Source: Desulforamulus ruminis DSM 2154
GTDB taxonomy: Bacteria > Bacillota > Desulfotomaculia > Desulfotomaculales > Desulfotomaculaceae
Length of the DNA stretch: 64,000 nucleotides
Reading direction: 5' to 3'
Assembly (NCBI RefSeq): GCF_000215085.1
Contig: NC_015589.1
Span: 2,430,120-2,494,119, forward strand
Part shown: positions 41,288-50,249 of the stretch, piece after piece
Layout of the letters: every line of letters begins with the position of its first letter
How positions within the stretch are numbered: position 1 is the stretch's first letter
Notes under the pieces: generated by a model
The model's input: only the letters and a program-made list of their open reading frames with translations
Database searches by the model: none
Told to the model about the DNA's origin: nothing
Translations under genes and position numbers: made by a program

Positions 41288-41791
41288 TTATTCCTGGGAT
41301 TGATATTCTCGCTTGAACCGCTCTCTGGCCCGGGCCAAAAGGGTTCCTACAGAACCTTTATTAATATCCACCGCCTCAGCAATCTCACCATAACTGTAGC
41401 CGGAAAATTTCAGCAGCAGCAGCATACGATCCCGGGGTTGCAGACGTTCTAAGGCCCTGTGAACCAACTGAAAAATTTCCCGGTCCAGGACGGACGTCTC
41501 GGCGGAAGGGGCCGCAGTTGCAAAGGAATCCGCATAAAACTGCCGGAAGGTCTTTTCTTCCCGGCGGCGGCGACTGCCCTCACTGCGCAGATAATCATAG
41601 CAGATATTGTTGGTCACCTTTACCAGCCACCCGGAAGGATTTTGGATGCTTGACAAACCTGTATGGTGCAGTCTGGCAAAAGCCTCCTGGGCCGCATCTT
41701 CGGCTGCCACCGGATCTCCCAATAAAAAGGCGGCCTGACGTACCAACCGGGGATACATCTCCACATATAGTTTTTGAAAAAAATGCTCCAT
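41288..41791 (-). CDS. ECF-type RNA polymerase sigma factor
   Basis: From ATG 41791 this encodes 167 residues with sigma-70 region 2 (DAAQEAFARLHHTG, NPSGWLVKVTNNICYDYLR) and region 4 helix-turn-helix (LQPRDRMLLLLKFSGYSYGE, AVDINKGSVGTLLARARERF). It is coupled to a membrane anti-sigma gene and an ABC exporter. An in-frame extension to 41875 adds residues not typical of the family. A 65-bp part of this gene (41534-41598) is found again at 45415-45479. Confidence 0.9.
   Translation of the reverse strand: MEHFFQKLYVEMYPRLVRQAAFLLGDPVAAEDAAQEAFARLHHTGLSSIQNPSGWLVKVTNNICYDYLRSEGSRRRREEKTFRQFYADSFATAAPSAETSVLDREIFQLVHRALERLQPRDRMLLLLKFSGYSYGEIAEAVDINKGSVGTLLARARERFKREYQSQE
41534..41598 (-). repeat. 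65-bp segment of the sigma gene, duplicated at 45415
   Basis: This codes for the linker between sigma regions 2 and 4 (DYLRSEGSRRRREEK and on). It matches 45415-45479 at 62 of 65 positions in the same orientation. Confidence 0.95.
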
Positions 41792-42060
41792 ATGTTCACC
41801 ATAAGTGGTCCCGGTTTGGACCGGTACCGCCGATAAATTTACGCTAATAGTACCACCCCTTCCCCTGTTGCGCAACAGGAACCCACATTGGATGTTTCAT
41901 AAGATAGACGGGGCAGGGGATAAAATAATGACACATCTTAAAAAAATTCTGCTGTCAAAATTTATGAGTCACAAGGCTTTCCTCGCCCTTGCTCTTGTAT
42001 AGGAGCCTGTTCGGACTGAGAAAACTAGAGTTGGTTCCCCTATAATAAGGAAGGGAGGTC

Positions 42061-42201
42061 ATGAACATCAGCAGCAAACTGAAATCCAGGGATGCCGGAA
42101 AGCAGAAGGCCGAGCCGAAGTTGAGCAAAGATAGGAAATCAAACAAGCCGGCACAGGTTAACAGCCCCGGTACAACCTATTTTGCAGGAAATCCGGAATA
42201 A
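42061..42201 (+). CDS. Small basic protein, 46 residues
   Basis: ATG 42061 is preceded by AAGGGAGG, and a strong terminator follows the stop at 42235. The product (MNISSKLKSRDAGKQKAEPK and on to YFAGNPE) is Lys-rich, hydrophilic and likely disordered. I do not recognise it. The ribosome site and terminator argue for a real gene. A TATAAT lies close before the ribosome site. Confidence 0.55.
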   Translation: MNISSKLKSRDAGKQKAEPKLSKDRKSNKPAQVNSPGTTYFAGNPE

Positions 42202-42234
42202 GCGTGGTAAAAACAGAATCCATATAAAAATCGG

Positions 42235-42267
42235 GGCTGGACCCTCCCTTGAGTCCAGCCTTTTTTT
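42235..42267 (+). terminator. Strong intrinsic terminator
   Basis: GGCTGGAC and GTCCAGCC form a perfect 8-bp stem followed by seven T residues, 33 bp after the small gene. Confidence 0.9.
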
Positions 42268-42553
42268 GTCTAAAAAAGTGCCATCTGCTATGCAGACGTT
42301 TGCAAAGCCTTTGCCAGAGCCTCCTATTCGCTTTCCCACCTTGACCACGGGCAACCGCGCGCTGTTCTATATGGATCACGCTTCACCATTGATTCCAGAT
42401 TCATAGATCATAAAATTCCACCGATATCTTTTTGCACTGTATATTTTCGATGTATAATTGAAATCAGATTGCAGCAACAAAATATTACCATATATTATAA
42501 AAAACAGTCTATTGAAGAAGAATTGACTCATTGCAGAACTGAGAGGGATATGG

Positions 42554-43723
42554 ATGGATTTTTTTAATATTAACATGGGAACGATGTTAATTGTTATCAT
42601 TTTAGGCCATCTTCTTACAGGCGTACTGATCATTGCCTATACGGCGCAACACAAAAGAACAAAAACGGTCAATACGTTTTTACTTTCTAAATTGCTTCAG
42701 GCCCTCGCGTGGTTCATGATTGGGCTTAGGAACCCAATACCTAACATGGTTTTGATCGCTGTGGGCAATTCCATATTGTTTATTGGCGCGGCTTTGGAGC
42801 TGATCGCTTTTCTGATTCTGAAAAATAGCTATACCAAAAGGATCAAAAGGGCTTATATCTCCTTGCTTATTGGATGTATCATTGTCTTTGTCTCAGCCAT
42901 AGCCTATGGCTTTCCGGAGAACGTCAGAATTACCTTAGGTTCTTCCATCACAATAATATTGATGGTGTTTCCGGTATATAAGCTTTTTGCAGACAAAAAA
43001 TCCTCCATACTACAAAAAATAATTGCTTCTTTTTATAGCGTTACAATCCTTTTTTCAATTTTCAGGGCTTATACGGCTTTAACCACAGACCTTGACATGA
43101 ATTTGGCTTCAACAAACATTTTTAACACCGGACTGTTTTTGTTGCTCTATATCGCAATGCTCGCGGGAAGCACAGGCTTTATTCTCTTGGATAAGGAAAA
43201 GCTGGATGCGGATCTGCTTAAAGCTGCGTCCTTTGATGGTTTAACCAATACTTTAAACCGAAAAACCTTTATATTGCGTTCAAAAGAGCTTATTTCCCTG
43301 TTTGCAAGAAAGCAGGAACAAATCTCATACTTGCTTATCGACATTGATGATTTTAAAAAAATCAATGATACCCATGGCCATTATGCGGGCGATATCGTAC
43401 TGCAAGATTTTGCCGATACCCTCAGGAAACAGTTGAGAAATTACGACTTGATCGGCAGATATGGCGGAGAGGAATTTGCCGTATTGCTTCCGGGAACAGG
43501 CAAGAAAGAAGCCGGTGACATTGCGGAACGGTTAAGGGCGGCGGTAGAGGATTCGTCCATCCAGACCGATACTGAAATAAAGTATACGGTAAGCATCGGC
43601 GTCTGTACCATCATCCCCGACAAAGAAACCAGCATTGATATGCTCTATAAACTCAGTGATAAGGCCCTTTATACCGCAAAAAAACAAGGCAAGAATTGCT
43701 GTAGAAACGCAATAAAGGCATGA
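42554..43723 (+). CDS. Membrane-bound diguanylate cyclase
   Basis: The 389-residue protein has about seven N-terminal hydrophobic segments (to about residue 215), then a GGDEF domain: FDGLTNTLNRKTF, LIDIDDFKKINDTHGHYAGD and the active-site GGEEF. Cyclic di-GMP synthesis from two GTP is expected. GAGAGGG precedes ATG 42554, and TATAAT at 42453-42458 may be its -10. No effector gene is next to it. Confidence 0.92.
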   Translation: MDFFNINMGTMLIVIILGHLLTGVLIIAYTAQHKRTKTVNTFLLSKLLQALAWFMIGLRNPIPNMVLIAVGNSILFIGAALELIAFLILKNSYTKRIKRAYISLLIGCIIVFVSAIAYGFPENVRITLGSSITIILMVFPVYKLFADKKSSILQKIIASFYSVTILFSIFRAYTALTTDLDMNLASTNIFNTGLFLLLYIAMLAGSTGFILLDKEKLDADLLKAASFDGLTNTLNRKTFILRSKELISLFARKQEQISYLLIDIDDFKKINDTHGHYAGDIVLQDFADTLRKQLRNYDLIGRYGGEEFAVLLPGTGKKEAGDIAERLRAAVEDSSIQTDTEIKYTVSIGVCTIIPDKETSIDMLYKLSDKALYTAKKQGKNCCRNAIKA

Positions 43724-43905
43724 TATTGAACGGCTATACGCATTTAAACTGTTTTAATTTTAGCCATAGAACAATATATCAAAAACAGCTATAAGAGGAA
43801 ATGGCATCAATTCCCATGAGCTTAGAGGAGTATATCCATCCGTTTACGGGTAAGTGAATCCCTAAGCGAGTGGTTATGATTGTCTTTGTAAATTGCCGGA
43901 TATTT
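43724..43905. other. Gene-free stretch between convergent genes
   Basis: It holds only an 18-codon open stretch (43801-43857, MASIPMSLEEYIHPFTGK) with AGAGGA before it, which I cannot assign. No clear terminator is seen. Confidence 0.3.
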
Positions 43906-44931
43906 TCATTTTGAAAAGTTAAGTTGAATATCCACAATCTCCGACTGTGTGCCAATCCGTACCGGGGGACCCCAGGTACCGTAACCCGATGAAACGATCA
44001 CCTGTAAGGAATCCTTGGCCAGATAACCGTAATCCACTTCGAAAATCCTCCGGGTGATGAGCTGATTGGGGAAAAATTGTCCCCTGTGAGTATGTCCGGA
44101 AAGCTGTAAATCAACCCCGCTGTCCTTTGCTTCATCCAATAAAACCGGTTGATGATCCAGCAAGATAACGGGTTTTTCCCGGTTTACTTCTTTCATTAAT
44201 TCCTTTAAACTCTTCCGTTTTCTCGAAGCATCCTCTCTGCCAACAATATAAAGTCCCTCGGCTTCAACCACTTCATCTCTCAAAATGCGGATGTCGGCTT
44301 CTTTAAAAATAGCCAGGCATTTATCCAGGTTTCCCGTATAATACTCATGGTTGCCCAAAACACCGTATACACCATAGGGGGCTTTGATTTTTTTCAGGGT
44401 TTCTTTTTCTCGCAGCAGCACATTAATATCCCGGTCATCAAAAATATCTCCGGTCAGAAGCACCATATCCGGGTTTAAGGCGTTGATTTCCCGGACCATT
44501 TTTGCTACATAACCTTTCTCTTTTTCACGATCAATATGAATATCCGCAAGCATGACCACATGGAGATCCTTGCCCGCCTTGGGAATGGCAATATCATAAT
44601 GCTGTACTTGAATGTCTCTGGCATGAAGCACACCGTAAACAATCAGCAGGATAATCAAAACATAAGAGCCGATGATAAAAGGTTTATTCTTAACCACCAA
44701 ACCCAGGGCCGCAACAAAGGCGGCGTAATAAAAAAAGACCATCCAGTAGTTTCCCATCGCCCCCAAACCCTTGACTCCAAAGCGGCTGATGATAGGGGAA
44801 CAGGCAATAATGGCAAAAATGCTCCAAAAAATAAATTTATTGATCTTCACTAAATCAAGAATCTGCCTGCCAATTTGCCAATTGAGAAGCGTGTATAACA
44901 GAATAATCATGATAAACCAAAAGAATCGCAT
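43906..44931 (-). CDS. Membrane-anchored metallophosphoesterase
   Basis: A 341-residue protein with four N-terminal membrane segments (to about residue 115) and a calcineurin-like phosphoesterase domain: LADIHID, GDIFDDRD, GNHEYY and SGHTHRGQ supply the two-metal site. YkuE/YpbG-like members act on lipid or nucleotide phosphates. It stands alone on the minus strand, convergent with the diguanylate cyclase. Confidence 0.9.
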   Translation of the reverse strand: MRFFWFIMIILLYTLLNWQIGRQILDLVKINKFIFWSIFAIIACSPIISRFGVKGLGAMGNYWMVFFYYAAFVAALGLVVKNKPFIIGSYVLIILLIVYGVLHARDIQVQHYDIAIPKAGKDLHVVMLADIHIDREKEKGYVAKMVREINALNPDMVLLTGDIFDDRDINVLLREKETLKKIKAPYGVYGVLGNHEYYTGNLDKCLAIFKEADIRILRDEVVEAEGLYIVGREDASRKRKSLKELMKEVNREKPVILLDHQPVLLDEAKDSGVDLQLSGHTHRGQFFPNQLITRRIFEVDYGYLAKDSLQVIVSSGYGTWGPPVRIGTQSEIVDIQLNFSK

Positions 44932-45056
44932 ATGGGCTCCTTAGGTCATTCTTAAAAAATTCATTAAGAAAAGTCTAACCCTGTTTTTAGGGTTTTATAA
45001 TGAAAGACGTGGCCGTGCATTAAATAATAACACTTTGTTCTAAAAAAAGCAGCAAA

Positions 45057-45080
45057 AAAGCTTGGCCTCGGCCAAGCTTT
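45057..45080 (-). terminator. Terminator after the FlhB-like gene
   Basis: AAAGCTTGGCC and GGCCAAGCTTT form a perfect 11-bp stem with a 2-base centre; TTTGCTGC and TTTTTTT follow on the minus strand. Confidence 0.85.
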
Positions 45081-45113
45081 GCGCAGCGGCGGAAGCTGCT
45101 GTTGTCCCGCCGC

Positions 45114-45389
45114 TTATTTTCTGGACTGTTTGTCCAGAGAATAGACAAAGACCAGCACCTCAGCCACGATATTGTACAATTCCGGGGGTATCTCGGCTCC
45201 CAGATCAAGGTGCGCAAGCATTTCCACCAGGACAGGATCTTTGTAAACCGGTACCGCTTTCTCCTGGGCAATTTGCAGCATCTTTTCAGCCAGATAGCCT
45301 TTTCCCGCTGCCACCACCCTGGGGGCAGTGTCTATTTCCTGGTCATATTGAAGGGCCACTGCTTTTCTGACTTTTTCTTCCTGTCCCAT
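45114..45389 (-). CDS. FlhB C-terminal-domain protein, YlqH-like
   Basis: The 91-residue protein matches only the cytoplasmic C-terminal domain of FlhB (VRKAVALQYDQEIDTAPRVV, VPVYKDPVLVEML, and LDLGAEIPPELYNIVAEVL). Stand-alone forms like B. subtilis YlqH lie next to a FliK-like gene, as here. ATG 45389 has GAGGAGG 7 bp before it. The frame runs on to 45479, but those 30 codons come from the copied sigma-gene segment and are probably not translated. Confidence 0.85.
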   Translation of the reverse strand: MGQEEKVRKAVALQYDQEIDTAPRVVAAGKGYLAEKMLQIAQEKAVPVYKDPVLVEMLAHLDLGAEIPPELYNIVAEVLVFVYSLDKQSRK

Positions 45390-45414
45390 GGCTGCCCTCC
45401 TCAATTTCTTTCTT

Positions 45415-45479
45415 ATAAAACTGCCGGAAGGTCTTTTCTTCCCGACGGCGGCGGCTGCCCTCACTGCGCAGACAATCAT
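45415..45479 (-). repeat. 65-bp copy of the sigma-factor gene segment
   Basis: It differs from 41534-41598 at 3 positions. It sits exactly between the stop of the FliK-like gene (45479-45481) and the ribosome site of the FlhB-like gene. It has no function that I can see, other than lengthening the spacer. Confidence 0.95.
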
Positions 45480-47242
45480 TAAATACTCACATCTAGAATA
45501 CGCAGTTTCCCATCCGAATTGTCTCTATTGAGCCCTTTGGGTCGCAAATCCTCCCCCAAGGAACCTACCTTCCAAAAGCAAGGGTGCAGATGATAACCCA
45601 TTTCATCAAAAGCATCCTGCAGTTTGGGCCAGGAATCTTTCAATAACCCGGCCACCCGGTCTTCCGTAACCTTTCCGCCGGCCATCACCTCTTTGTCCCT
45701 TACCTTGAGTTCCAGCAGCAAAGGGCCTAAACCAACGGTATTCAGCATCAGGGCCAGGCTAAAATGAGCCGGATCAATGGCTTTTTTCTTGCCGCCCTCT
45801 TTTATAATTTTTAACTGACCCCAGGTTTCCCCTTCGCCGTCCCGGGCAAAGGGTAAATTAAAATAAAGATAATCCTGCGGATCGTCTACCTTATTCAATG
45901 CCTGAAAGATCTGCTGGCCCGCCATCTGCCGTTCAATTACCGTTCCTTCCTGCAGCAAACGCTGGCCCTGTACCGAGCTGCCCGCTTCCTTCACCGCCTC
46001 CCTGACTTCCAGCAGCAGCCGGCCGAAAACCTGCAGCAGCCGGCCAAATTCCCTGGGTTTAACCTGACCCTGCAGTTCAACTTCCTTGGAGTTTGCCGGG
46101 GCCGCTGAATTCTCGCTGTTTTGCTCCGGTGTCTTATGTATGGGAGCCGGTGCCTCACCGGGCGTACTCTTTAAAGCGGACTCCCGAATTTTACCGAGGG
46201 GCAGTCCCCCCTCGGCAGTTCCCCGATTTTCGAGCGGTTTCTGAGCCTCCGCTCCCGGCCGTAGCAACGGGGTGGCAGCGAAGCTTTCCCCCTCACCCTT
46301 TTGGGAAACCTGGGCCGCCACAACTTTTACCTGGGGCAGCACGCTTTCCTGGGGGGGTTCTTCCGGCCCTGCAGCGGAAGGCGGCACGGCGGAACCCGCC
46401 CCTCCTTGGGGCAGTTGGGCGTTGATTAAAGCCCGGAGCTGTTCCGCCACTTTCAGCACTCCCTTTTGGGGATCCAGGGTTAGGTTCTGCAGGGCTTCCT
46501 GCAACTGCAGGAACAAATTGTTCCCGCTCTTGGAAAGAACCACAGGCGAATTTTCCTGAGAGCGGTCCCCGGAAAGCATACCGGAGGACGGCGGTTGCGG
46601 GGCTCCGGTTTCATCCCCTAAAAACCCCGTCAGTTTATGCATAAACAAAGCCAGTTGTTGTACTTCGCCGCCCTGTTTGGAATCCTTCATGCCGGATAAA
46701 AAAGAGTGAACGGCGTCAAGCACCCGGGGTTCCGGCAAAATCCCCATCTTTAGGCCTAATAAAGCCTTTTCAATATTCTCCGGATTATTTCCCCCCAGCC
46801 GCTGCACCAGGCGTTCCGCCAGTTGCAATAATTCAGGCCTTAAAGGAAGCTCCTGCTTTAGAAAGCCCTGAATGAGATTGCGGTTCAGGGGTGTATCTTT
46901 AATACAAAGCTGATCCAGCAGATTTTTCAGTAATTCTTCCTGCCCCGGTCCATGGGAGGTCATTAATTTTACCAGGTACTGCCCTTCCTGCCGGCCCTGC
47001 ACTTCCATGGCCACCTTGCCGCCCACCGGCAGTGCATAAGGCGATTGGACTATAATGTCTCTTCCCTCCACCCGGACCGCATAGGTGTTATTCGACAGAC
47101 GGCCCATAACCGTCCCTTGATAGACATCGCCCTTTTGCCAGCCTAAATCCCGGCTCTCCACCTTGGCTACCCCGGAAGCGGCGGCCGCAGCAGCACCGGG
47201 ATTCACTCCGGATACCGTCATTGCCATATTCATCCCGCCCAT
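45479..47242 (-). CDS. FliK-like hook-length-control protein, YlqG-like
   Basis: The 587-residue protein has an N-terminal beta domain (QKGDVYQGTVMGRLSNNTYA), a long Gln/Pro-rich middle (about residues 200-400), and a C-terminal FliK-type domain (YLYFNLPFARDGEGETWGQL, then KAIDPAHFSLALMLNTVGLG). The pair with an FlhB C-terminal protein copies the arrangement of B. subtilis ylqG-ylqH. There are no other flagellar genes here, so a role in flagellar export is unproven. ATG 47242 follows CAGGAAT. Confidence 0.8.
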   Translation of the reverse strand: MGGMNMAMTVSGVNPGAAAAAASGVAKVESRDLGWQKGDVYQGTVMGRLSNNTYAVRVEGRDIIVQSPYALPVGGKVAMEVQGRQEGQYLVKLMTSHGPGQEELLKNLLDQLCIKDTPLNRNLIQGFLKQELPLRPELLQLAERLVQRLGGNNPENIEKALLGLKMGILPEPRVLDAVHSFLSGMKDSKQGGEVQQLALFMHKLTGFLGDETGAPQPPSSGMLSGDRSQENSPVVLSKSGNNLFLQLQEALQNLTLDPQKGVLKVAEQLRALINAQLPQGGAGSAVPPSAAGPEEPPQESVLPQVKVVAAQVSQKGEGESFAATPLLRPGAEAQKPLENRGTAEGGLPLGKIRESALKSTPGEAPAPIHKTPEQNSENSAAPANSKEVELQGQVKPREFGRLLQVFGRLLLEVREAVKEAGSSVQGQRLLQEGTVIERQMAGQQIFQALNKVDDPQDYLYFNLPFARDGEGETWGQLKIIKEGGKKKAIDPAHFSLALMLNTVGLGPLLLELKVRDKEVMAGGKVTEDRVAGLLKDSWPKLQDAFDEMGYHLHPCFWKVGSLGEDLRPKGLNRDNSDGKLRILDVSI

Positions 47243-47412
47243 TTCAAAATTCCTGTATCCATAAAATCGGAGGAAAATAAATAAAGTTTACTTTCCCTGG
47301 TAAACATGCACCAAGATTTTTTAAGATAAATAAATATCCTTGGAAAGGTTAGCCATTTATCCGACTGCTTCATAAACTATAAAAAATAAATTATCAAAAG
47401 GAAGGGATAAAA

Positions 47413-47925
47413 TTGAATAAAGGATATTGCGATAAAAATAAAGGTACCATAGAAGAAACCACTAGAGATATGGCTTGCGCGCAAATCCTAGGCGGACCCC
47501 TGGCGCCCCGGTTGACCGGTTTAGTTTATTTTACCGCTGTACCTGGAGGCACCTGGGTGGCAGTGGAAGTATGCGGACTGCCGCCTTACCAACCGGCTCA
47601 AAATTGTGGTCAGCCTATTGGCCCCCATGGTTTTCATATTCATGAAAACTGCAACTGCGAAGTTGGCGATGTGAATGACCCCTTCATGGGCGCCGGCGAG
47701 CATTGGAACCCTACCAACCAGCCCCATGGCAATCATGTGGGGGATTTTCCGGTATTGTTCTCAAACAACGGCTATGCCCGCATGGCCTTCTTTACCAATA
47801 AATTTAAACCCTGTCAGGTAGTAGGCCGGTCGATCATTATCCATCAAAACCCGGATGATTACAGAACCCAGCCCTCGGGCAATTCCGGAAAGCGTCTGGC
47901 TTGTGGGATTATCGTAAATTGCTGA
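47413..47925 (+). CDS. Cu/Zn superoxide dismutase family protein
   Basis: The 170-residue protein starts at TTG 47413 behind AAGGAAGGG. Metal ligands are visible: HGFHIHE (copper), GEHWNPTNQPHGNHVGDFP (zinc and copper) and IIIHQNPDDY, with paired cysteines. There is no signal peptide, which is unusual because bacterial Cu/Zn SODs are mostly exported; spore-associated forms exist in Firmicutes. It has its own transcript. Confidence 0.88.
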   Translation: MNKGYCDKNKGTIEETTRDMACAQILGGPLAPRLTGLVYFTAVPGGTWVAVEVCGLPPYQPAQNCGQPIGPHGFHIHENCNCEVGDVNDPFMGAGEHWNPTNQPHGNHVGDFPVLFSNNGYARMAFFTNKFKPCQVVGRSIIIHQNPDDYRTQPSGNSGKRLACGIIVNC

Positions 47926-47945
47926 TGGCGTCCTTTTTAGCCTTC

Positions 47946-47984
47946 AGGCCTTGCCGTAGAAGAAAATCTTTAGCGGCAGGGCCT
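47946..47984 (+). terminator. Hairpin after the SOD gene
   Basis: AGGCC-TTGCCG and CGGCA-GGGCCT pair with a bulge, about 20 bp after the stop. The following bases (AAAATTTAAT) make a poor T-tract. Confidence 0.45.
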
Positions 47985-48120
47985 AAAATTTAATATGTAC
48001 GGATTCAGGGGTAAGGTGATCCCCGCTGTGGTAAAATAAAAAATACCTGGAATGATTCCTTTATTATATCAGACAAGCATTAGAACCTTGTTTTTATTTT
48101 ATGAAAAAAGGTGTTCATCC

Positions 48121-48534
48121 ATGGCCTATTGGCTGGCCAAAACAGAACCGGAGGCCTTCAGCTACCAGGATTTAGAACGCTTGGGCCGGGATCGCTGGGA
48201 CGGAGTAAAGAATTTTGTCGCTCTCCGGCACATCGGCAAGATGCAGCCGGGGGACCGGATGTTTATTTACCATAGCGGTAAGACAAAAGCCATTGTGGGA
48301 GTGGCCCGAGTGGTTTCCCTTGCCTATCCGGACCCGGCGGAACAGGATCCACGGCTGGTGGTGGTTGATGTTGAACCCCTTTATCCTCTAATACGACCGG
48401 TGACCTTAAAAGAAATTAAGCAAAACCCCGCTTTTCAGGAATGGGAACTGGTAAAACAATCCCGCCTGTCGGTGATGCCGGTTTCCGAACCGCACTGGCG
48501 CTTGATTCATGAACTGGCCGGTAATGCATCCTGA
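48121..48534 (+). CDS. EVE domain protein
   Basis: A 137-residue stand-alone EVE (PUA-like) protein: MAYWLAKTEPEAFSYQDLER, WDGVKNFVALRHI, GDRMFIYHSG, and WELVKQSRLSVMPVSEPHW. The fold resembles YTH readers and may bind modified bases in nucleic acid. ATG 48121 has AAAGGTG upstream; the frame opens 69 bp earlier without support. Its 3' end overlaps the cydC end by 28 bp, tail to tail. Confidence 0.9.
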   Translation: MAYWLAKTEPEAFSYQDLERLGRDRWDGVKNFVALRHIGKMQPGDRMFIYHSGKTKAIVGVARVVSLAYPDPAEQDPRLVVVDVEPLYPLIRPVTLKEIKQNPAFQEWELVKQSRLSVMPVSEPHWRLIHELAGNAS

Positions 48535-50249
48535 GAGATCTGCCACAGTTGACGGTAAAGACCCTCCTGCTTTAACAGCATTTCTTCTTTTCCCTGCTGC
48601 ACCACCCTGCCCCGGTCCAAAACCAGGATTTGGTCCATTCTTTCCAGTCCCCGCAGGTTATGGGTAATGATCAGTGTGGTCCGTCCTTCCATTAATTCAT
48701 CAATCTCCCCCATCAGCGCTTGTCCGGTCAGCGGGTCCAGACCGGAGGCAGCCTCATCCAAAATCAGAATGGGGGCGTTTTTCAAAAGAACCCGGGCAAT
48801 GGCCAGGCGCTGTCGCTGGCCGCCGGATAGTTTAAACCCGCCTTCCCCCACGTAGGTATCATAGCCCTGGGGAAGGCTTTGGATAAAGGAATGAATCCTG
48901 GCCCGCCGGGCCGCTTGCCTTAATTCCTCCTCGCTGGCCTCGGGTTTGGCCAGCAGAAGATTTTCCCGGATGGTGGCATTAAATAAATGGGTGCGCTGGC
49001 TGACTACCCCCACCAGGGACCTTAAATGCTCCTGGGTGTAGTCGTTGAGCATCCGGCCTCCCAGGCAGATGGAACCTTCCTGATAATCCCAGAAACGCAG
49101 CAGTAGATGAACCAGAGTACTTTTCCCCGCTCCGCTGGGGCCCACCAGGGCGGCACGCCCTCCTTCCGGCAGCCGCAGGTCCAGTCCGTCCAACACCCAG
49201 GGCCCCAGGCCGTTATACCGAAAGCGCAGTCCCTTCACCTGCAAATCATAGTTCTGCGGTTTCTCCCCGGAGGTAGGAGCTGAATCCAGTACCGCCGGTT
49301 TAGCTTCAATAATATGAAATAATCTCCGGGCCGCCGCCAGGCTTTCGTCCAAATAATGCAGGCTGACAGCCAAGGGCAGTATGGCCTCAAAACTGCTGAG
49401 TACGGCCAGGGCCAGCATGGCTAAATCAATGCCCTTAAGTTTGCCGGCGGCAACCAGGGGAATGGTCAACACCAGCACCGACCACATGGCCAGATTCATC
49501 AGCAGGCCCGTCAAAGCCGATGAAAGGCCGCTGATGCCGGCCACCCGCCGCTGCAGTGCCAAAAGCTCCTGGCTTAAACCGCCCGCCTGGCCGCACAGGG
49601 TTTTAACCTGTCCAAAGGCGATGATTTCCGTCATTCCCTGAATGCCGTCCACCAGATGGGCATTAAGCCGGGACTTTACCTCCACCAACCGGCGTCCCGC
49701 ATTCCGGCCCGCCCCTTTCACCAGCAAGGGCACCCCTATCCCGGCGCCAAGGAAAAAGAGCATAAAAAGGATTCCCAGCTTCACTTCATAACGGACTAAA
49801 AAAAACACCATCAACAGCAGCACCAACAGGGCCACCAGGGGCGGAGCCAGCACCCTTAGATAGAAATTTTTTAGGGTTTCCACATCGGCCACAATGCGGC
49901 TTAACAGATCCCCGCTGCGATAGTTCAGCAGCCGGGCCGGCGCCAAGGGCTCCAGCCCGGCAAAAAACCAAACCCGGATTTGTCCCAAAACCCGGAAGGT
50001 GGCGTCATGGGATACATAACGCTCCAAATACCGCAGGACCGCCCGGCAAATTCCGAAAAAGCGCACCCCTACGATAGCGGTCATTAAATCCAAAACCGGA
50101 GGATGCAGGGCCGCACTGGCAATAAGATAGGCCGAGAGGCCCATGAGGCCGATGTTGCTGGCCACCGTGAGAAAACCCAGCATTACTGCCAGCAGCATGG
50201 AGGGCCAATAGGGTAAAATGAGGCCTGACAACCGGAGAAAAGTCCTCAT
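48507..50249 (-). CDS. cydC: Thiol reductant ABC exporter subunit CydC
   Basis: The 580-residue half-transporter has six membrane segments and an ATPase domain with GPSGAGKST, the signature LSGGQ and Walker B ILILDEA. CydDC exports glutathione or cysteine and is needed for haem insertion in cytochrome bd. The start overlaps cydD by 4 bp. It is the last gene of cydABDC. Confidence 0.93.
   Translation of the reverse strand: MRTFLRLSGLILPYWPSMLLAVMLGFLTVASNIGLMGLSAYLIASAALHPPVLDLMTAIVGVRFFGICRAVLRYLERYVSHDATFRVLGQIRVWFFAGLEPLAPARLLNYRSGDLLSRIVADVETLKNFYLRVLAPPLVALLVLLLMVFFLVRYEVKLGILFMLFFLGAGIGVPLLVKGAGRNAGRRLVEVKSRLNAHLVDGIQGMTEIIAFGQVKTLCGQAGGLSQELLALQRRVAGISGLSSALTGLLMNLAMWSVLVLTIPLVAAGKLKGIDLAMLALAVLSSFEAILPLAVSLHYLDESLAAARRLFHIIEAKPAVLDSAPTSGEKPQNYDLQVKGLRFRYNGLGPWVLDGLDLRLPEGGRAALVGPSGAGKSTLVHLLLRFWDYQEGSICLGGRMLNDYTQEHLRSLVGVVSQRTHLFNATIRENLLLAKPEASEEELRQAARRARIHSFIQSLPQGYDTYVGEGGFKLSGGQRQRLAIARVLLKNAPILILDEAASGLDPLTGQALMGEIDELMEGRTTLIITHNLRGLERMDQILVLDRGRVVQQGKEEMLLKQEGLYRQLWQISQDALPASS

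Noticed and set aside
45102-45482. Plus-strand frame of 126 codons over the FlhB-like gene
   Set aside because: It is antisense to a recognisable FlhB C-terminal domain with a good ribosome site.
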